Assembly: GCA_020055645.1 (NCBI GenBank)
Contig: CM034549.1
Coordinates: 12,290,430-12,354,429 of the forward strand
Length of the DNA stretch: 64,000 nt
Direction of reading: 5' to 3'
Source of the DNA: Tomocerus qinae
Lineage: Eukaryota; Arthropoda; Collembola; Entomobryomorpha; Tomoceridae
In this document: one piece after another, positions 57,739-64,000 of the stretch
Layout of the letters: each line of letters opens with the position of its first letter
Position numbering within the stretch: the first letter of the stretch is position 1
The notes under the pieces: generated by a model
Told to the model about the DNA's origin: nothing
The model's input: only the letters and a program-made list of their open reading frames with translations
The model's database searches: none
Translations under genes and position numbers: made by a program

Positions 57739-60456
57739 TTAGTGATATCTGGTAACATTAGGATCAGAAGATGAGGAAGAGCCACCTTGTCCCGAAGGTG
57801 GATTTGTGGGATGTCTCACAGTGACGGAAAGTGGCAGTTGATGTCTGGAAGACACAATGGGCGGACTTATTGGAAGTCTGCCAGAGGCAGGAGGGGCAGT
57901 TGGAAGTCTTACAGCAATAGTTGTAGGGATATGATGTCTAGACATAGTAGGGTATCTCACAGTAGCACCTCCAGTCCCCGGAGGAGGCACATGCCTCAAA
58001 GTAATCGGACCTGGCGGAGTGGACAGTCTCAAAGTAGTGCCAGGAGGAGTGGGATGTCTGACTGTAGCTGTCAAAGAAGAACTTACCGGTCGCATCGTCA
58101 ACACGTGGGAACTTGGAATACTTGAGTGCCGGATTGTAATCGGGGACGAAGTTCCATGTCTCAGGATTGTCGAAGGAGGTCTCACCGTAGTTGTCGGTGT
58201 ATGACCAATCACAGAAGGAAAATTAGAACCACTTGATGTACTTTGATGAGTAGCAGCATTAGGATTAGGATGGATATACGCCCGGACTAAAGTTGGACCC
58301 GTGTTTTTTATGACAGACGTTGATGTGGATGGAGTAGGAGATGAAGAGGATGAGCTGCCTGCCATAGCTAAATGCCATGCTTGATTTACAGGATCTAAAT
58401 TTTGATGGGGATGGGAGTCTAGTCTTGATGTGGATGGAATCGGAGATGTCGCAGGACTGATTTCGATACACCTGGCTGGAACATGGTAAGACACAGGAGC
58501 GGATGAAGATGATTGAATGATTATTGTTGATGAAGAGGACGAAATGTTTGTGGAAGGTGAAGTTACTACTGCGACGGCACAACCCACGTTTTCTTGTTCT
58601 CTTGGTGCAATTGATTGAGAGGTTGAGGCCGCAGAACTGGAAGACACAATGACTCTGGTCGCTTTTGAAGTGGCAGTGGATGGGGCAGTTCTGTTCCCAT
58701 TATTCCCTCGATTACTCAGTCCTCCTCGGTCTCTTGTGTGGATTTTTTTATGAATCCTCAGACTATTGGCTTGAGAAAATGTTTTATCACATATCGGACA
58801 ACGGTAAGGCTTCTCTCCTGTGTGCGTTCTTATATGTAGTGTCAAATGCTGCTTTACATTAAAACTTTTAGGACAGAGGTGGCAGCTAAATGGTTTCTCC
58901 CCTGTATGTGTCCTTTCATGACGGACTAAATCCCTTCGAATCAAAAATGACTTCCCACAATAGCTGCAAGTTTCTTTTTTATCCCCAGCATGGATCATCA
59001 TGTGGAAATCCAAATGGTGCTTCCTACGAAATGCTTTACCACATTCTTTACAGTCGTGGGGACGGACATTTGAATGTATTTGTTTGTGAACTCTAAGAGC
59101 TCCAGAACCTTTTACCACCTTCCCGCACTCGTCACATTGCATAGGAACCTTTGGGTCGTAAGTCCGCACTCGATCTTCCGGCCGCTTTTTCGGACGACCT
59201 CTTTTTGCTGTCGGCACTGGAATTACAAAAATTACTTGAGTAAAAAATTTAATTTGAAGGAAAAAGAATTTTTTTTAATGTCTTACCCTTTTCTGCTGCC
59301 GGAGTTGACCGGGAGGCCTTCCCAGGCTTTGTGATTGACCGACTCGATCCAGGCTTTTGTTCTTTTTCAGTCTCCGGCTTCTCGGTAGCTTTCTTCTTTG
59401 GACTTGGAGTTTTACTTGGAGCTCGACTTGTTCCAGAACTTCCGGGAGTAGCTTTCTTAGGGGTCGACTTTTTTGGCTTTTCTTCCTTTTGCTTCTTTTC
59501 TGGGACTGGTTTTGGTGGTACAAAGTCTAAATACAGTCAAATAAAAGAAAATGGTCGTTGAAATGAATCCGAAATGAATGTAGTCTTATAAATATTTATT
59601 TTTATATATTACATGGTAGTGGCCCCATACCTATATCTTTAGAAGTTCCAGGTGTCTCATTGTCAACACTGCCACTTAATTCCTTGTAATCTACATCTTT
59701 TCGTGATTTTCTCTTAGGTCTATCGCTATCTAAATCAATAATGGGCGCAGGATGGACCGGCTCAACATCCGCCGGCGCATGAAATTCTATGAAATGAGAA
59801 TTCATGAGAATTCATACAACCGTAAAATATCTTATAGTTGGGGAGAAAGGATTGAAAAATACTTACCAGGGGATTTGTCTGATTCAACCTCGACATTACT
59901 ATCGGATTCTTCTTCCAACCATGCACTGACAAGTCTTGATCTTGGTTTGGTAGGCCTACTTGTGCTTGGGGTAGCAACAGGTGGTCTTGAAATAACTGGA
60001 GCTACAGTCGCCGGCGGAGTTAAAAGTTCCGGAGGTTTGATTGGAACTATAACAGGAGTCTTTTCAACGGGTTTTAGCACCTGGGCGAGATTTCTAGGAG
60101 CAATAGTTCTTAGGAGAGAGAGCGTCGCAGCAATTTCCTCTACTTCTTCGTAGTCCGGGATGTGTTTGAAGAGGAAAGACTTTTTATTTATCAGATCAAC
60201 TCCTGTAGAATGACAGTCGGAAATTGTTACACTTTCAACTAGTTAAGTATCCCAACTTTATCCACACAACTATAAATCTCTAGTGTTATATTTCTTTCTT
60301 ACCAAATTTCGTTGAAATCCATTCAGTGATGATATCCACTTCAGCAAATAGTACCTTTAGCTCCTTTCCAAATCCGTCCAACCTTCCTCTGCACAATTTA
60401 AAATTTTCTTCTAAACTGGAGATTTTTTCTCTGGTCGAAGCACTCGACTCTTCCAT
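57739..60456 (-). CDS. C2H2 zinc-finger protein with coiled coil, AT-hook and repetitive Ser/Pro/Thr tail (787 aa)
   Basis: Five minus-strand exons: 60456-60303, 60202-59867, 59786-59631, 59526-59287 and 59216-57739 (2364 nt, one frame). The N-terminus (1-51) looks like a short coiled coil (REKISSLEENFKLCRGRL). A Pro/Thr-rich acidic linker and a Lys/Pro/Ser-rich basic segment follow (exon 4). An AT-hook core KRGRPKKR (about 300-307) precedes five C2H2 fingers (about 320-465), the last ones joined by consensus THTGEKP linkers. The final 320 residues are low-complexity: poly-Ser runs and repeats of the form TVRHP or TLRH followed by P/S/T. A nuclear DNA-binding regulator is implied. I do not recognise an orthologue and cannot predict the target. 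Confidence 0.87.
57760..58250 (-). repeat. degenerate repeat coding for the TVRHP/TLRH-rich tail
   Basis: Within the last exon the protein repeats a core of (T/A)-(V/L/I)-R-(H/L/Y)-(P/S) at roughly 10-20-residue spacing, at least a dozen times (for example ATVRHPTPPG, TTLRLSTPPG, PITLRHVPPPG, VTVRHPTNPPSG). Copies are degenerate at the DNA level, so the amplification is not recent. It adds regularly spaced Arg/His to a Pro/Ser/Thr background. Confidence 0.7.
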
Positions 60457-63400
60457 TTTTAAAATACTTCCCAATCAAAATCTCCTTAACAAAATGAAAG
60501 TTTTCGTGGAAAATATCAGTGACAGGCAACATGCCATAAGATAACATAAGCTCTTATGAGTAAACTGCGTAAAGAGATTCTTCAGATGACGGTTGATGAG
60601 AAATAAAGGGTTAAATTTGAATTTGAATGCAGCGCGACACCAAATCTCTTTTTCCAGGAGGAAAGGGTTCAGGGGCTCAGATTTTCTCACTTATTGCGTA
60701 TCGACTTTTGTATACAAACATCACAACATCGCATTCAATAGCGCAAAGAAGGCAGGTCTACACAAACCGACTGTTGCAGATTTGTGCAGATCTCTTCGTC
60801 CTCTTCTACTTGAATTTTTTGCATGCCAAGGGCAAGAGGTCCGTTGAGATTTGAGATTCACTATTACTACTCTACTACTACGAACTACCACCCTTTCTTT
60901 CTTAACCATTGCATTACGTGTCTTGCTTATTGTTGGAAACTATTTCACTACTACTTGCTTCAGTGTGTGTGTGTGTGTATGTCCCTGTCCTCTTCTTCAT
61001 CGTATTATACAGTGCAGTTGCAGTCCAATCCGCAACCTTTTCACTGAATCGAAGAACAAATGGAAGATGATGACTACAATTGCCATATAAATTCTACCTA
61101 ATGTACCTAAACACTTTTCTAACACTCAAGTCCAATGGCTAAACTTCATTTTTGGTATACTACTTCTTTATTTATTTCTTAGCTATCCACTACAATTATT
61201 ACTATTACTAAAACTCACCAATAACCAAGGTATACCATTCTCAACTACCTACATAACTATTATGTTCCATCTTTTTTCTCCTGCATTTTATTTCATGTGT
61301 ACGTACTGTCAACTTATATGCACATTTTACCCATGTTTACTTCTCTACTTTGCATTACACATTTATTTATGTCATGTACCTACACATACATACTTCTTAC
61401 CTTCTTCCATCCCTCATTTTCTACTCCGACAAGGAATACCTCACTCAAGTTCCTCTATTTCTACAAATACCAATGGAACTTCATTAGGCACCTAACTTAC
61501 AACTACCTACTTATTTTTTGCAAATATCTTCCTAAATATTGCACTCTGCCTTCATTTATCATTTATAATTAAGTAAATATGTCTACAGATATTCTCAACA
61601 TCATATTTTCCATTTCTTCATCATTTTCCAACAGGTTCTAATAAATCTATTACTATTTACTTTTCTAGAACAATTATTATTGTAATATTATAAATACGTA
61701 CTACCTCCATCATCCATACAAAAGTGTATAAAAAATGATATTTTTTCACTGAAACAATATTTGGCAAATCTACCCAGGATCTAAATCAGCTTCAGACATT
61801 GAACACACAACCAAGTCAATTCAAGTCATACACTAGCTATTGCTTCATTATCATCAAAGTATCATCAACCTGATTTATTGTTTTTCTCCAGTTCATTATT
61901 GTTCATAGACACAATATCCTCAAGTAATTTTATTGGAATCCATCCAGAATCATATCCCAAAGATATTTAGAGACATTGGGGCAATAATGGAAGCTCCTGT
62001 ATGAAGTAATCTAACCATCTCTATCTACTAGCTGGTTCACATTTTATTTTGCAACAGACTATATCCTAGAAAGATTTTCAATGTCTTGAAAGTAAAACAC
62101 TTCTGAGGAACTGATCTTTTTCCACGAAATTAACATCACAACAATCAATTTACTGCTTATTACCTGTTAGCTGTGAGTAGAATGTGCAATACGAAGTACC
62201 TACTGGCTACTACTGGGAAGTAATAATTTATTATTAAAATATTTGTGTATTTGGGTGACAAATGTCCAATTCATTGAATTCATCTCGACGCTTGAACATT
62301 AAATGAACTTGAATATAATTTTATTAAAACATTTAAGGGGTAGGTGCTATTTGCATTCTTTCCAAATTTACCTACCTAGTTTTATAGAATACTTTATACA
62401 GCTAGAGATTATTTTGGAATGACTTCTTCCGTGCACCAATGCAGTGTAAGTCCATAGGATAAAAATTTGCACCATATAATAGCATCAGATCACATCGTTA
62501 ATCTTTTCCCATGGAGCAGACAGTAAAACATTTTTAAATCTTCTTCACCACTGACAATGTGCAAGAATTCGCGTCTCACCACAGCAGAATACATACCCAT
62601 GTACAATTCTTGTCCTTAAAATAGCAAACGTGTGTGTATGTGTAGAGTTTATTAATTAATGAACCAAGCAAAGCCTATTGTAAAGGATAAGTAAATGAAC
62701 CCCATATTATAGAGTACCTTTAGTAAGAGCTATAAAATATCTAGCAGCCTTTTATAGTCAGTTTTTTTTGCATTACACTCTAGTGGCATAAAATTCAATG
62801 GGAATTCTCAAGCTGGTATTAAAATTGGCCTTACTTTTGTACTTTCAATAATTTCCTGTAATAATAGCAGTTGAATAAATGTTTTCTTTGCATTATTAGC
62901 TGCCTATCTTAGACAAGTAGTCAAACTGTGTCTCAAAATCAATAATTTATTTAATTTTACACGACCGAGCATGGATAAGTATTGATTATTTTAAATTACT
63001 ATTGTAGCTTAGTAAAGTTTTACAAAGTTCCAGTACACAGGGACAGCCATTTGTAAAAGAGATATAAAATTTTCAGCGTGAATAGTTGAGAATGATGTTG
63101 GATATTAGCCATTGCAATATTTAATAGGCTTTTTAGCAAGGTTTAGAAGGTTATGAACGCGTGTCGTATGTAGTAGTAGATGTACGTAAATAAATTATAG
63201 TATGAAAAGGCCTTGTTATATAAATCATGGTTAATATATATGGAAATGTAGCGGAACTTATTTTATTAGGGAATAGTGAGGGAGCAAGTGTATAAAATGC
63301 AATTTTGGCTGGAGTGTATATAATAGTATATGTATATATAGTAAGTACGCGTTTAATTCTCATAAATATGAAATTCCAGAAGTTGGTTGTGTCCTGGAAC

Positions 63401-64000
63401 ACTAATTCTATAGTAGGGGCCTATGTAGTAAAATGAACTTGACTTCTCGTGTTCCTTGTGTATGGAATTACCCACGCCTCATCACCAGGGTCATACATAT
63501 GTAAGTAGTGGTGTATGTTTTGTATGAATTGCGTTGACTCTTGCCAATGATATAGGACATTTGAAGGCGCCAGTCGTCTTGCAGAATGCAGAGTATTGAC
63601 TGGAGAGGAAGTTCTCTGCTATAAGCATTGTTCAAGTCGACGACGACTTTCTCCATTCTACAAAGACTATTCCATAAATGGTAGAGCAACTATACTAAAA
63701 AAAGCTCATTTTCTAATCTTTACTACTGACGCTGTTTTTCTCATTTCACTTATCCCCTTTTCCGCAGTCGGAGAAATTCCAACGAGGAAGTTATTTCCAC
63801 TTTCTCTCCCTACTTTCTACTATGATATGATATCTTACACTTGTATTTCTCAAGTTGCATTTCCTGCGCAACGTTTTCTTTGTTACAATGCAGTACTCTT
63901 CTTATCTCTACCCAATTGAACTTTATCATGCAACTACTACTGCTCTGAGATCTGGAACTTCAACACACGAGACAGAATTAAATCTTCTCTCTATGGTCCA
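60457..64000. other. non-coding region with local strand asymmetry
   Basis: 5' flank of the zinc-finger gene and beyond. Around 60840-61560 the + strand is rich in C and T and poor in G. Around 63060-63480 the pattern reverses to G-rich and C-poor, and 63640-63930 is pyrimidine-rich again. Open frames here are by-products of that composition (many Tyr, Leu, Ser, Phe codons) and encode nothing I recognise. A (TG)n run is at 60964-60978. No transposon ends seen. Confidence 0.45.
60964..60978. repeat. short (TG)n microsatellite
   Basis: About seven TG units within the pyrimidine-rich part upstream of the zinc-finger gene. Likely polymorphic; no function suggested. Confidence 0.7.

Noticed and set aside
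58265..58582. 105-codon minus-strand frame inside the zinc-finger exon
   Set aside because: Alternate frame within the low-complexity Ser-rich coding tail of the zinc-finger gene.
61262..61572. Overlapping + strand frames rich in Tyr, Leu, Phe and Ser
   Set aside because: Product of the pyrimidine-rich composition of this stretch, with no domain and no splice chain.
63596..63919. 107-codon + strand frame near the right edge
   Set aside because: No recognisable content and the start is not preceded by a convincing acceptor; could only be settled with sequence beyond the window.

Overview
This is an AT-rich animal nuclear contig. Genes are split by short GT-AG introns and spread among long non-coding stretches with miniature transposons. 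An insect-type cuticle gene (signal peptide, peritrophin-A chitin-binding domain, resilin-like Gly/Pro/Tyr repeats) points to an arthropod, probably a hexapod. I cannot name the species. I found no bacterial, viral or plasmid backbone, no CRISPR array, and no tRNA or rRNA gene I would defend. All exon models were read by eye. Each was checked for intact frame and matching splice phase, but none has been checked against RNA.

Layout. 1-911 (+): the last four exons of an unrecognised gene that enters from the left edge. 3716-9481 (-): three tandem THEM6-like hotdog-fold genes with the same three-exon structure. 11275-11559 (+): the mitochondrial small Tim chaperone Tim9. 11864-15413 (+): WDR3/Utp12, an 11-exon ribosome-biogenesis WD40 gene only about 300 bp downstream. 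16120-24526 (-): a 12-exon gene for a secreted protein of about 1219 aa, with one chitin-binding domain followed by about 950 residues of elastomer-like repeat, partly built from duplicated 75-nt exons. 24527-38894: a 14-kb stretch with no convincing gene, holding repeat blocks and three MITE-like elements. 38895-41889 (+): a signal-peptide-bearing protein with a C-terminal six-helix cytochrome b561 domain of the FRRS1 kind and a Cys-rich ectodomain I cannot place. 43726-49050 (-): a complete 13-exon TBC1D9-family RabGAP (GRAM-GRAM-TBC-EF-hand). 54409-55184 (+): a VAMP4-like R-SNARE. 57739-60456 (-): a five-finger C2H2 protein with an N-terminal coiled coil, an AT-hook and a repetitive tail. 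60457-64000: non-coding, with strong local strand asymmetry.

The genes do not form one pathway. Two (the TBC1D9 RabGAP and the VAMP4-like SNARE) both act in membrane traffic and are transcribed divergently across about 5 kb, which may be chance. The most unusual content is the chitin-anchored elastomer-like cuticle protein with its visible exon and repeat amplification. Next are the b561 protein with the unplaced ectodomain, the zinc-finger protein with its repeated tail, and a set of small non-autonomous transposons, one with a perfect 8-bp target-site duplication.
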